Both the position numbers and the translations under genes were made by a program. The notes under the pieces are model-generated. The model searched no databases, was not told the origin of the DNA, and worked only from the letters and a program-made list of their open reading frames with translations. This document shows, one piece after another, positions 1-7,637 of a stretch of DNA of 40,094 bases; positions within the stretch are counted from its first letter, which is position 1; each line of letters begins with the position of its first letter. This DNA is from Bradyrhizobium sp. (GTDB taxonomy: Bacteria > Pseudomonadota > Alphaproteobacteria > Rhizobiales > Xanthobacteraceae). Where the stretch lies: assembly GCF_030693485.1 (NCBI RefSeq), contig NZ_JAUYAN010000325.1, positions 1 to 40,094 of the forward strand. Direction: 5' to 3'.

Positions 1-159
1 GTCGATGACGATGCGCTGCTTGCGGTCGTCCATCCGGAACGCGAGCAGGGAGTTGCCGCGCTCCACCGCCTGCAGGCCGACCAGGCCGGTACCGAACTGC
101 CGCCAATCGTCCAGCGCGGTGGATCCGAATCCGGCATAACCGAGCGCCTGTATCGGCAT
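1..159 (-). CDS. VOC-family (glyoxalase/extradiol dioxygenase-like) protein, N-terminal part
   Basis: Only the first 53 codons are inside the window; the gene runs off the left edge. The protein begins MPIQALGYAGFGSTALDDW and continues with a stretch ending DDRKQRIVID. This resembles the first beta-alpha-beta module of vicinal-oxygen-chelate proteins, especially BphC-like extradiol dioxygenases, which use Fe(II) to open catechol rings. No metal ligand can be checked because they lie further on. The ATG is preceded on the minus strand by a GGAGGC ribosome binding site. The gene is divergent from the trp leader. Family call is from sequence resemblance only and the substrate is unknown. Confidence 0.6.
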   Translation of the reverse strand, partial: MPIQALGYAGFGSTALDDWRQFGTGLVGLQAVERGNSLLAFRMDDRKQRIVID

Positions 160-288
160 CGTGCCTCCGTCTTTTCGCAACTTCAGATCGCCGGTTTCAC
201 CCGGGCTTGCTCAAATCCTACGCATATTCTCGGGCTTTCGACACCGAAAGATCGGCCCGAAACCGCCCGTGGCTTGCCGCAGCCTCTC

Positions 289-317
289 TTGACGTTTCAG
301 CTCCGGCATGGTGTCTA
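289..317 (+). promoter_or_regulatory. Predicted trp promoter (-35 TTGACG, -10 TGTCTA)
   Basis: A -35-like TTGACG (289-294) is followed after 17 bases by TGTCTA (312-317). The expected transcription start, about 7 bases on, falls on the A of the trpL start codon at 324. This agrees with the leaderless trpL mRNA known in Sinorhizobium meliloti. The -10 match is weak, so the call is inferred. Confidence 0.45.
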
Positions 318-323
318 GCCGCC

Positions 324-371
324 ATGAACACCGTCGTCCGCGATAGCCGTCCTTGGTGGCGCACCTCCTGA
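324..371 (+). CDS. trpL: trp operon leader peptide TrpL
   Basis: A 15-codon ORF reads MNTVVRDSRPWWRTS and ends in TGA. Its two adjacent Trp codons (354-359) are the sensing element of a transcription attenuator: ribosome stalling there when charged tRNA-Trp is scarce favours an antiterminator. No Shine-Dalgarno sequence precedes the ATG, and the predicted promoter would start the RNA at the ATG, so translation is probably leaderless. In S. meliloti the equivalent leader RNA (rnTrpL) and peptide (peTrpL) also act in trans; whether that holds here is unknown. The hairpins that follow and the trpE(G) gene downstream make this call strong despite its size. Confidence 0.85.
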   Translation: MNTVVRDSRPWWRTS

Positions 372-444
372 GAGGTGGCCGGTGCGATTTCATTTTCCCA
401 AGTCGTCAGAGGCCGTCATCGCAGTGCGACGGCCCTTTTGTTTG
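362..444 (+). terminator. trp attenuator: pause hairpin and intrinsic terminator
   Basis: A first hairpin pairs CACCTC (362-367) with GAGGTG (372-377) and overlaps the trpL stop codon. The terminator pairs GGCCGTC (411-417) with GACGGCC (428-434) and is followed by CTTTTGTTTG. The GGCC at 377-380 can pair with the GGCC at 411-414, which would give a partial antiterminator. The arrangement of leader peptide, pause hairpin and terminator matches rhizobial trpE(G) attenuation. The full antiterminator fold was not resolved by eye. Confidence 0.8.
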
Positions 445-486
445 TCCTGCATGGCGCTCCCTCGCTAAGTTTCGTAAGAGGATGAC

Positions 487-2652
487 ATGAACAGGACAGC
501 CTTCTCCCTGCCGGACCACAGCGAATACCTCACCCGTGGCGGGTTGGCGGTGACGCGGAACGTCGAGCAATTCACCGGCGACGCCAAGCGTCTCGATGAC
601 CTTATCGAGTTGCTCGATCGCCGACGTGGCGTGGTGCTGTCGTCGGGCACCACGGTGCCTGGCCGCTACGAGAGTTTCGATCTTGGCTTCTCCGATCCGC
701 CGCTGTGGCTGCAGACCACGGGGTCCGTTTTTTCGCTGCAGGCGCTGAACGCACGCGGCGAGGTGCTGATCGCATTTCTCGGCGATGTGCTACGCGAGCC
801 TTGCGTGGTCATTACCGAAAAAAGCGCCACCCGGCTCAAGGGCCATATCGTGCGCGGTGCGGCCCCGGTCGATGAGGACCAGCGCACCCGCCGCGCCAGT
901 GTGATGTCGCTGGTGCGCGACCTCGTCGCCGCCCTCGGCGCCAATGACGATCCCCTGCTCGGCCTGTTCGGCGCCTTCGCCTATGACCTCGTGTTCCAGA
1001 TCGAGGACCTCGTGCAGAAACGGGCGCGCGAGGCCGACCAGCGCGACATCGTGCTGTACGTGCCGGATCGCCTGCTGGCCTATGACCGCGCCACCGGGCG
1101 CGGGGTGGTGCTGAGCTACGACTTCGCCTGGAACGGCCGATCCACCGAAGGCCTGCCGCGCGAAACCGCCGAGAGCGGTTATGCCCAGACGCCGCGGCAG
1201 GGATTTGCTGATCACGCGGCCGGCGAATACCAGGCCACTGTCGAAAAGGCGCGGGCCGCCTTCGCGCGCGGCGATCTGTTCGAGGCGGTGCCGGGCCAGT
1301 TGTTCGCCGAGCCCTGCGAGCGCTCGCCGGCGGAAGTGTTCCAGCGGCTGTGCCGGATCAACCCGTCGCCCTATGGTGCGCTGATGAATCTCGGCGAGGG
1401 CGAGTTCCTGGTGGCGGCGTCGCCTGAAATGTTCGTGCGCTCCGACGGCCGGCGGGTCGAGACCTGTCCGATCTCAGGCACCATCGCGCGCGGCGTCGAC
1501 GCGATCGGCGATGCCGAGCAGATCCGGCAATTGCTGAATTCGGAGAAGGATGAATTCGAACTCAACATGTGCACCGACGTCGACCGCAACGACAAGGCGC
1601 GGGTCTGCGTACCCGGGACCATAAAAGTTCTGGCGCGGCGGCAGATCGAGACCTACTCGAAACTGTTTCACACCGTGGATCATGTCGAAGGCATTCTGCG
1701 GCCGGGCTTCGACTCGCTCGATGCGTTCCTGACCCATGCCTGGGCGGTGACGGTGACCGGTGCGCCGAAATTGTGGGCGATGCAGTTCGTCGAGGACAAT
1801 GAGCGCTCGTCGCGGCGCTGGTATGCCGGCGCGATCGGCGCGGTGAATTTCGATGGCAGCATCAATACGGGACTGACCATCCGCACCATCAGGATGAAGG
1901 ACGGCCTCGCCGAGGTGAGGGTCGGCGCCACCTGCCTGTTCGACTCCGACCCCGCAGCTGAAGATCGCGAATGCCAGGTCAAGGCCGCGGCACTGTTCCA
2001 GGCGCTGCGCGGCGATCCCGCAAAACCGCTGTCCAGCATCGCGCCCGATGCCACGGGCTCGGGCAAGCGGGTGCTGCTGATCGACCACGACGACAGCTTT
2101 GTGCACATGCTGGCGGATTATTTCCGGCAGGTCGGCGCCACCGTTACGGTGGTGCGGCACATCCACGCCCAGCAGATGCTGAAGCAGAATTCCTACGATC
2201 TGCTGGTGCTGTCGCCGGGTCCGGGCCGGCCCGAGGATTTTGCCATTTCAAAAACCATCGATACCGCGCTCGGCAGGAAGCTGCCGATCTTCGGCGTCTG
2301 CCTCGGCGTACAGGCGATCGGCGAGTATTTTGGCGGCCAGCTCGGCCAGCTCGGCCAGCCCGCGCATGGCCGGCCGTCGCGGGTTCAGGTGCGGGGCGGC
2401 AGGCTGATGCAGAATCTGCCCAATGAAATCGTGATCGGCCGCTATCATTCGCTCTATGTCGAGCGCGACAGCATGCCCGACGTACTCAGCGTAACCGCGA
2501 GTACCGAGGACGGCGTGGCGATGGCGATCGAGCACAAGACCTTGCCGGTCGGCGGCGTGCAGTTTCATCCGGAATCGTTGATGTCGCTCGGCGGCGAAGT
2601 TGGCCTGCGCATCGTGGAGAACGCGTTCCGGCTGGGGGTGCCGGTTAGTTGA
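487..2652 (+). CDS. trpE(G): Anthranilate synthase, fused TrpE-TrpG
   Basis: This 721-residue enzyme converts chorismate and glutamine to anthranilate, the first step of tryptophan synthesis. Residues 1 to about 510 are the chorismate-binding TrpE part. Residues from about 520 (RVLLIDHDDSF) are the class I glutamine amidotransferase TrpG part, with nucleophile Cys605 in GVCLGVQ and His694/Glu696 in QFHPES. The single-chain fusion is typical of rhizobia, where most bacteria have two chains. The start ATG follows an AAGAGG ribosome binding site at 475-480. Expression should be set by the trpL attenuator just upstream. The residue after the nucleophile motif is Val where many relatives have His (GVCLGHQ). 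That is a variant, not an obvious defect. Confidence 0.97.
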   Translation: MNRTAFSLPDHSEYLTRGGLAVTRNVEQFTGDAKRLDDLIELLDRRRGVVLSSGTTVPGRYESFDLGFSDPPLWLQTTGSVFSLQALNARGEVLIAFLGDVLREPCVVITEKSATRLKGHIVRGAAPVDEDQRTRRASVMSLVRDLVAALGANDDPLLGLFGAFAYDLVFQIEDLVQKRAREADQRDIVLYVPDRLLAYDRATGRGVVLSYDFAWNGRSTEGLPRETAESGYAQTPRQGFADHAAGEYQATVEKARAAFARGDLFEAVPGQLFAEPCERSPAEVFQRLCRINPSPYGALMNLGEGEFLVAASPEMFVRSDGRRVETCPISGTIARGVDAIGDAEQIRQLLNSEKDEFELNMCTDVDRNDKARVCVPGTIKVLARRQIETYSKLFHTVDHVEGILRPGFDSLDAFLTHAWAVTVTGAPKLWAMQFVEDNERSSRRWYAGAIGAVNFDGSINTGLTIRTIRMKDGLAEVRVGATCLFDSDPAAEDRECQVKAAALFQALRGDPAKPLSSIAPDATGSGKRVLLIDHDDSFVHMLADYFRQVGATVTVVRHIHAQQMLKQNSYDLLVLSPGPGRPEDFAISKTIDTALGRKLPIFGVCLGVQAIGEYFGGQLGQLGQPAHGRPSRVQVRGGRLMQNLPNEIVIGRYHSLYVERDSMPDVLSVTASTEDGVAMAIEHKTLPVGGVQFHPESLMSLGGEVGLRIVENAFRLGVPVS

Positions 2653-2657
2653 GCATG

Positions 2658-2756
2658 TCGTCGTTCCGGGGCGCGAGTGAAACGAGCGAACCCGGAATCC
2701 AGAGATTGTTTGCAGGAGATTCCGGGTTCGCGCTGTCGCGCGCCCCGGAATGACGA
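2658..2756. repeat. Nested palindromic intergenic element
   Basis: Outer arms at 2658-2675 and 2739-2756 match at 17 of 18 positions. Inner arms at 2686-2699 and 2718-2731 (GATTCCGGGTTCGC) match perfectly over 14 bases. It fills nearly the whole gap between trpE(G) and apt. Such GC-rich nested hairpins are dispersed in Bradyrhizobium-type genomes. It could fold in the transcript and affect read-through or RNA stability. Confidence 0.8.
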
Positions 2757-2778
2757 AGAGATAGAGAAGAGAGACCCG

Positions 2779-3318
2779 ATGACTTTCGAACATGATCTGA
2801 AGGCCACCGTCCGCACCATTCCGGATTACCCCAAGCCGGGCATCCTGTTTCGCGACATCACCACGCTGCTCGGTGACCCCCGCGCGTTTCGCCGCGCGGT
2901 CGATCAACTGGTCGATCCCTGGGCCGGTTCCAAGATCGACAAGGTCGCCGGCATCGAGGCGCGCGGCTTCATCATCGGCGGCGCGGTAGCGCATCAGGTC
3001 TCGGCCGGCTTCGTGCCGATCCGCAAGAAGGGCAAGCTGCCGCAGACCACGGTGCGGATCGCCTATTCGCTGGAAAACGGAATCGACGAGATGGAAATGC
3101 ACGCCGACGCCATCAAGCCGGGCGAGCGGGTGATCGTGGTCGATGATTTGATCGCCACCGGCGGCACCGCGGAGGGCGCCGTTAAACTGCTGCGTCAGAT
3201 CGGCGCCGACGTGGTCGCAGCCTGCTTCATCATCGACCTGCCGGATCTCGGGGGTGCGGCGAAGATTAGGGCGATGGGTGTGCCGGTACGAACGCTGATG
3301 GCGTTCGAGGGGCATTGA
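2779..3318 (+). CDS. apt: Adenine phosphoribosyltransferase
   Basis: This 179-residue cytosolic enzyme joins adenine to PRPP to make AMP in purine salvage. The PRPP-binding signature is seen as [13 protein letters not shown], and the N-terminal [16 protein letters not shown] block is diagnostic of Apt. The ATG at 2779 is preferred: it follows a purine-rich AGAAGAGAGA site and gives the usual family length. The longer open frame upstream lies in the palindromic element. The gene is separated from trpE(G) only by that element, so it may be partly co-transcribed. A loose inverted repeat (CTCGTC near 3327, GACGAG near 3368) in the short gap to the convergent gene may end transcription. Confidence 0.96.
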   Translation: MTFEHDLKATVRTIPDYPKPGILFRDITTLLGDPRAFRRAVDQLVDPWAGSKIDKVAGIEARGFIIGGAVAHQVSAGFVPIRKKGKLPQTTVRIAYSLENGIDEMEMHADAIKPGERVIVVDDLIATGGTAEGAVKLLRQIGADVVAACFIIDLPDLGGAAKIRAMGVPVRTLMAFEGH

Positions 3319-3374
3319 GAATCTCTCGTCTTCCCGTCCGGGCGACGAAGGCTCGCTCGTCCGGGGCGACGAGA

Positions 3375-4043
3375 TCACGACCCCTGCAGCATCAAATTCA
3401 GCTCCAGTTCGCGGAAGCTGAAGTAATTTTCGCGGATCCATTGATGCAGTTCGGTCGATGAATCCTTCTCGTCGCGCAAATAGCCGGTGAACGAGAAGCT
3501 CAGCCGGTCGATATAGGTCTTCAGGAACACCGGCAGGGCCGCGATGCGCAGCACCCGGCCGCGGGCGAAGGCCGGCGGCAGTTCGCCGCGGACGATATGT
3601 TCGTTGTCGATGGTGACCAGGGCGGCCGGCGGAATCTGCTGCTGCAGCATCGGAAAGGCGCGCGCCGAGACGCGGTCGGTATCGGCGACGAACAGGATCA
3701 GCGGCGAGACGCCGCGCCGCGCCGCCTCTTTCATGAAGCCGATTTCCCCGGTCATCTTGAAGAACTCGTCGAAGGCGTGAAAACCGAGGTCGATCACCTT
3801 GCCGACCCCGTCATTGACGATCAGGCGGTCCATCAGCTGCATTTTGCCGAAGGTGTCGATGACGTCCGCGGTCTCGGTCACCCTGGGCAAAAAATCCAGC
3901 AGCGACGGCTCTTTCAGATTGATGTCGAAGGCCGCGACCGTGCCGTGCTTCAGCAGCAGGAATTCGGTCAACAGCCGCGCGATCAGCGTCTTGCCGACCA
4001 GCGGGCGGGGCGAGCAGATGATGAAGACGGGCGTGCGTGCCAT
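3375..4043 (-). CDS. Degenerate ParA/MinD-like ATPase, paralogue of the upstream gene
   Basis: This 222-residue protein begins MARTPVFIICSPRPLVGKT. The GKT of a P-loop is kept (residues about 17-19), but the deviant Walker A lysine and double glycine (KGG) are missing. Its layout follows the upstream ATPase: AFD after the second strand, a LxxFxP block, a (D/E)xxD region with TETADVID, then VIDLG where the neighbour has VIDVR. I therefore read the two as tandem paralogues, with this copy probably weak or inactive as an ATPase. It is co-directional with the upstream gene, 59 bases away, so they are likely an operon. The function is unknown. A regulatory or heterodimer partner is a guess. Confidence 0.7.
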   Translation of the reverse strand: MARTPVFIICSPRPLVGKTLIARLLTEFLLLKHGTVAAFDINLKEPSLLDFLPRVTETADVIDTFGKMQLMDRLIVNDGVGKVIDLGFHAFDEFFKMTGEIGFMKEAARRGVSPLILFVADTDRVSARAFPMLQQQIPPAALVTIDNEHIVRGELPPAFARGRVLRIAALPVFLKTYIDRLSFSFTGYLRDEKDSSTELHQWIRENYFSFRELELNLMLQGS

Positions 4044-4102
4044 TGGCGCTATATCAGGCGAATTCGGCGCCCAATCCAGCCAAATAGCAGTCGTATGCGC
4101 AA

Positions 4103-4864
4103 CTATTTTTCGCCGCTGCTCTTGGGCGATTTGCCGGAGCTTCCGACCAGGTCGGTCAGCTTGATGCGGTCGAACTCGCTCCAGACATTGGCCAGCCAGT
4201 GCCGGACATAGCCGCGCAACACGAACGAATAGTTCGCGGCCTCGTCATTGACGCCCTTGTTGGCGACGAATTTGAGGAACGGCACCGAGGAGACCTCGAC
4301 CTGCTCGTAGGCCATTTCATTGAGCTTGGGGATGGTGAGCTCGGTGGCGTCCTTGATGCGGTGGAAATAGGAATTGTAGGTCGCCTGGTCCCACTGGAAG
4401 AACTGGGTATCGTTGATGAAGTTCTTCACCAGGAAATACTTGGCGCCCTGCATGAAGTTGGCGGTCTGGGCGATTTCGTCCAGCGAGGCGATCGACGGGC
4501 CGAGGATGTGGAACACGGCAAAGGTGATCTGGCCGGACTTGGCGGCATCGAGAAAACCGATGTCGCGCAGCGAGGCCAGCGCCGGCGACAACAGTCCGGC
4601 GCGGACGTCGATCACGGTGACGGAGGGGCTCGCCGCATTCAGCGTATCGAAGATCTTCATCTGGTCCGAGGTCGTCGTCATGTCGACGATCTCGGTGATA
4701 TCGGGGTGGAAGCGCATCAGGGTGCCGCGCGGTGATTCCGTGTCGAACGCCCGGGTGGGGATGTTGTTGGCGCTGAAATAATCCAGCAGGGTCCGAGACA
4801 CCGTGGTCTTGCCGACCCCGCCCTTGTCCGCGCCCACCACGATCACTACCGGCTTCGTCGTCAT
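4103..4864 (-). CDS. ParA/MinD-type P-loop ATPase
   Basis: The 253-residue product starts MTTKPVVIVVGADKGGVGKTT. The deviant Walker A motif at residues 14-20 (KGGVGKT) is typical of ParA/MinD/Soj ATPases, which switch dimer state with ATP and position cargo on DNA or membrane. AFDTE in the second strand region and VIDVRAG fit the fold. The C-terminus is polar (GSSGKSPKSSGEK). No parB-like gene is next to it, so it is unlikely to be the chromosomal ParA. The downstream gene is a diverged paralogue. Cargo and role are unknown. Confidence 0.8.
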   Translation of the reverse strand: MTTKPVVIVVGADKGGVGKTTVSRTLLDYFSANNIPTRAFDTESPRGTLMRFHPDITEIVDMTTTSDQMKIFDTLNAASPSVTVIDVRAGLLSPALASLRDIGFLDAAKSGQITFAVFHILGPSIASLDEIAQTANFMQGAKYFLVKNFINDTQFFQWDQATYNSYFHRIKDATELTIPKLNEMAYEQVEVSSVPFLKFVANKGVNDEAANYSFVLRGYVRHWLANVWSEFDRIKLTDLVGSSGKSPKSSGEK

Positions 4865-5108
4865 GAATTTCCCTTACGCGCCATTTCTTGCTGCGGGCAT
4901 GATCCTAGAGCAAACCGAACCGTCTGTTGGCGGAATCGGCTCAGGATCGTGCCTCGTCCCCGATCGCAAAGCGGCCGAGACGTCCCCGTCCCCTGCTTTG
5001 GGCGCGAACATGGCAGAAACAAGGGAGAATTCAACGAATTAGACGGCCGTTAAGCTTAATCCTGGCGGTGTCTTTAACGCGTGGAGGTCGATTCGGCCAG
5101 CAACGGAC

Positions 5109-6272
5109 TCAGTTGCGCCGGCCCCAGGGACCGCGCACCGTACGGACCGGGCCATCGCTCCAGGGTGCGGCAGGGACCGGCGGCGGGACCTGGTCGGTGG
5201 TTTCAGGCTGTTCCGGCTGGCCGTCGTCAGGCGCATGCCGGGTATCCGACGGCAACGCCAGCCGCCCGGAATCGCGTCCGCCGGCATATTTCACAAGCGC
5301 CTGCACCCGGGACTCCACCGAGGGATGGGTGGCGAACAGGTCGGCAAAACCCTCGCGCGGGTTGTCGATGCACAATTCCATCACCGCCGAGGTGGCGCCG
5401 GGAAGCTCGCCGCGGTTCTCGATCTTGCGCAGCGCCGAGATCATGGCGTCGGGATTCTTGGTCAATTCGACCGATCCGGCGTCGGCGAGCAATTCGCGCG
5501 AGCGGGACAGCGCCAGTTTCACGACTTGCGACAGCAGCCAGGCCAGCAGGATCAGCACCACTGCGAGGATGACGACAATGATGGCGCCGCCGCCGCCCTT
5601 GCTTTTGCTGTCCGAGGAGGAAGACGAGGACGACCTCGACGACGATGAGCTGCCGGAGGAATTCCAGCTCAGGTTGGTGAACATCCGGAAGAACAGCTCG
5701 CCGAAGAAGCCGACCACGCCGGCGATGATGACCGCGGTCACCATCAGTTGCACGTCGCCGTTGCGGATGTGGGTGAGCTCGTGGCCGAGCACCGCCTCGA
5801 GTTCCTGATCATCAAGCGCCTTCAACAGGCCGGTCGTGACGGTGACGGCATACTGCCGCTGGTTCAGCCCGCTGGCGAACGCGTTGCGCGCATCGCTCTC
5901 CATGATCTTCAGCTTCGGCATCGGAATGCCGCGGGAGACGCAGAGGTTTTCCAGCAGGTTATAGAGCCGGGGCTGCTGCTTCCGCGTCACGTCCTCGCCG
6001 CCGGTGACGGCATCGATCATGTTCTGGTGGAAGAAATAGGCGATCACGATCCACAGCGCCGCGGCAGCGGTCGCATAGGGAAACGCCTTCACCAGGTCGC
6101 GCGCCGCCAGCATGAGGTAGTCGTTGACCGACCGGTTGCTGTTCAAGGCGACTTCCGCCAGCAGCGCGCCGGCATAGACCAGCACGTAGATCAGCAGGAA
6201 CAGCCCGGCAAGCAGCAGCATCGACCGCAGCCTGTTCGATGCGATGTGCGTGTAAAGACCGTAGGCGGCCAT
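5109..6272 (-). CDS. M48-family membrane zinc metalloprotease (HtpX-like)
   Basis: This 387-residue inner-membrane protease has the HELTH zinc motif at residues 164-168, with the third ligand probably the Glu of SRSRELLADAGS further on. Hydrophobic segments lie at about 17-43, 66-83, after the HELTH motif, and before the SRSRE motif. A run of about 20 residues that is nearly all Ser (NSSGSSSSSR and on) links two of the membrane segments, and the C-terminal tail is Pro-rich. HtpX-type enzymes degrade misfolded membrane proteins. It is downstream of a lemA-like gene on the same strand, a common pairing, but a palindromic element separates them. Annotation as a peptidase is secure; its targets are unknown. 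Confidence 0.9.
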   Translation of the reverse strand: MAAYGLYTHIASNRLRSMLLLAGLFLLIYVLVYAGALLAEVALNSNRSVNDYLMLAARDLVKAFPYATAAAALWIVIAYFFHQNMIDAVTGGEDVTRKQQPRLYNLLENLCVSRGIPMPKLKIMESDARNAFASGLNQRQYAVTVTTGLLKALDDQELEAVLGHELTHIRNGDVQLMVTAVIIAGVVGFFGELFFRMFTNLSWNSSGSSSSSRSSSSSSSDSKSKGGGGAIIVVILAVVLILLAWLLSQVVKLALSRSRELLADAGSVELTKNPDAMISALRKIENRGELPGATSAVMELCIDNPREGFADLFATHPSVESRVQALVKYAGGRDSGRLALPSDTRHAPDDGQPEQPETTDQVPPPVPAAPWSDGPVRTVRGPWGRRN

Positions 6273-6289
6273 GCTGCGCTATCCCACTA

Positions 6290-6398
6290 GAGGCCGTCAT
6301 TCCGGGATGGTCCGAAGGACCAGACCCGGAACCTCGAGATTCTCCGATGTGCAATTGCACATCGTAGTTCGATGCTGCGCATCGTCCCGGACTGACAG
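6290..6398. repeat. Palindromic intergenic element between lemA-like and M48 genes
   Basis: Several hairpins are stacked here: TGGTCC/GGACCA, the palindrome GATGTGCAATTGCACATC, and CGATG/CATCG around CTGCG. Flanking CCGGGA and TCCCGG pieces are also inverted. It looks like one of the dispersed Bradyrhizobium-type elements and sits inside a probable two-gene operon. Confidence 0.7.
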
Positions 6399-6408
6399 GA
6401 GCTCTGCA

Positions 6409-6969
6409 TCAGAACTTGACCGTAGGCACCGCCTCGACCTCGGTCCTGCTGGCGCCGAGATCGAAGAACTCCTTGGCTGTGAAGCCGAACGTGCCGGCGA
6501 ACAGGGCCGCGGGCATCTGCTGGATGCCGGTGTTGTATTCCTGGACCGCGTTGTTGAAGAAGCGGCGGGCGGCCGCGATCTTGTTCTCGAGGTCGGACAA
6601 TTCGCTCGACAGCTGCTGAAAGTTGGCGTTGGCCTTGAGGTCGGGATAGGCCTCCGACAGCGCGATCAACCGGCCCAGCGCGCCGCTCAGCTGGTTCTCG
6701 GCGGCCGCGATCTGTCCCGGGCCCTGCGCCGACATTGCGGAGTTACGGGCCTTGATGACGTCGTCGAGCGTGCCGCGTTCGTGGCTGGCATAGCCCTTCA
6801 CGGTCTCGATCAGGTTCGGGATCAGATCGTGGCGCTGCTTGAGCTGCACATCGATGTCGGCAAAGGCCTGGCCGACGCGCTGGCTGAGCGCCACCAGGCG
6901 GTTATACGCGGCGAACGCGAAGAAAACGAGAATGACGATGACGCCGAGAACGATCCAGCCCGATGACAT
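6409..6969 (-). CDS. LemA-family membrane-anchored protein
   Basis: The 186-residue product has one N-terminal membrane segment (WIVLGVIVILVFFAFAAYNR) followed by a helical, periplasm-facing or cytoplasmic domain. The stretch RVGQAFADIDVQLKQRHDL, then IPNLIETVKGY, is the hallmark of the LemA family. The fold is a helical bundle of unknown biochemical role, often encoded next to M48 or TPM-domain proteins, as here. It is the first gene of the probable lemA-M48 unit. The start ATG follows a CAGGAGTTATGG ribosome binding region. Function beyond envelope association is not known. Confidence 0.93.
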   Translation of the reverse strand: MSSGWIVLGVIVILVFFAFAAYNRLVALSQRVGQAFADIDVQLKQRHDLIPNLIETVKGYASHERGTLDDVIKARNSAMSAQGPGQIAAAENQLSGALGRLIALSEAYPDLKANANFQQLSSELSDLENKIAAARRFFNNAVQEYNTGIQQMPAALFAGTFGFTAKEFFDLGASRTEVEAVPTVKF

Positions 6970-7116
6970 GATCCATAACTCCTGATGAGACGACCGGCGC
7001 GCAGCCTAGAGGAAAGATTGGCGCACGTCTGCGGCCCGATAGGAAGGCCACCTCGGTTGGTCATTGCAGATGCAGGGTAAGTTCAAGGAAGAACCCGGCC
7101 GGGCATACGACGGCTG

Positions 7117-7172
7117 GGTGTCCCGGGCGCGGTGCAACGCCTCTTCGGCGAAGCGCCGCATCCGGGGCACCC
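7117..7172. repeat. Short palindromic element
   Basis: GGTGTCCCGG at 7117-7126 is nearly inverted at 7162-7171 (CCGGGGCACC), with an inner CTTCGGCGAAG hairpin. It lies just downstream of the small secreted protein gene, and may serve as its transcription end. Confidence 0.65.
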
Positions 7173-7184
7173 CCCAATCCAGGG

Positions 7185-7565
7185 TTACGGCTTCGCCATG
7201 TGCCAGGCGCCGTTCAGGAAGCCGTCGCCATTGGTATCGCCGGCGGCCATGTCTTTCTTGAAGGTGTAGAGCGGCTTGCCCTTGTAAGCCCACATCTTCT
7301 TGCCGTCGTCGCGGACCACGATGGTCAAGTCGGCGGTTGGCTTGGCGTCGTCGGCGGCCGCGAGCGGCGGCCAGTTCTCGGCGCAGGGGCCATTGCACAT
7401 CGACTTTCCGCCGACGTCCTTGTCGAAGGTATAAAGCGTCATTCCCTTGGCGTCGACGAACGTCTTGCCCTTCGGCGTATCCGCCGTCTTCAGCGTCTGC
7501 GCCGATACCGCCGATGATGCGAGGATGAAAGTCAAAGCCGCGATTGCGGCGAATGTCCTGGACAT
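7185..7565 (-). CDS. Small secreted protein with two PF03640-type repeats
   Basis: This 126-residue protein has a clear Sec signal peptide (hydrophobic IAALTFILASSAVSA followed by Q). The mature part carries two copies of the Y-T-F-x-x-D motif family (YTFDKD near residue 45, YTFKKD near 100), the secreted repeat of unknown function known as Lipoprotein_15/COG4315. Between them is a CNGPCAENWPPL block with two Cys that could form a disulfide. No lipobox Cys follows the signal, so it is likely soluble in the periplasm. It appears to be a single-gene unit. Function unknown. Confidence 0.88.
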   Translation of the reverse strand: MSRTFAAIAALTFILASSAVSAQTLKTADTPKGKTFVDAKGMTLYTFDKDVGGKSMCNGPCAENWPPLAAADDAKPTADLTIVVRDDGKKMWAYKGKPLYTFKKDMAAGDTNGDGFLNGAWHMAKP

Positions 7566-7637
7566 TGCAGCTGTACTCCTGATGAAGCGTGATGAGGACG
7601 CGGATGCGTCACTAAGACAAACGCCCGAGCCCGAGAA

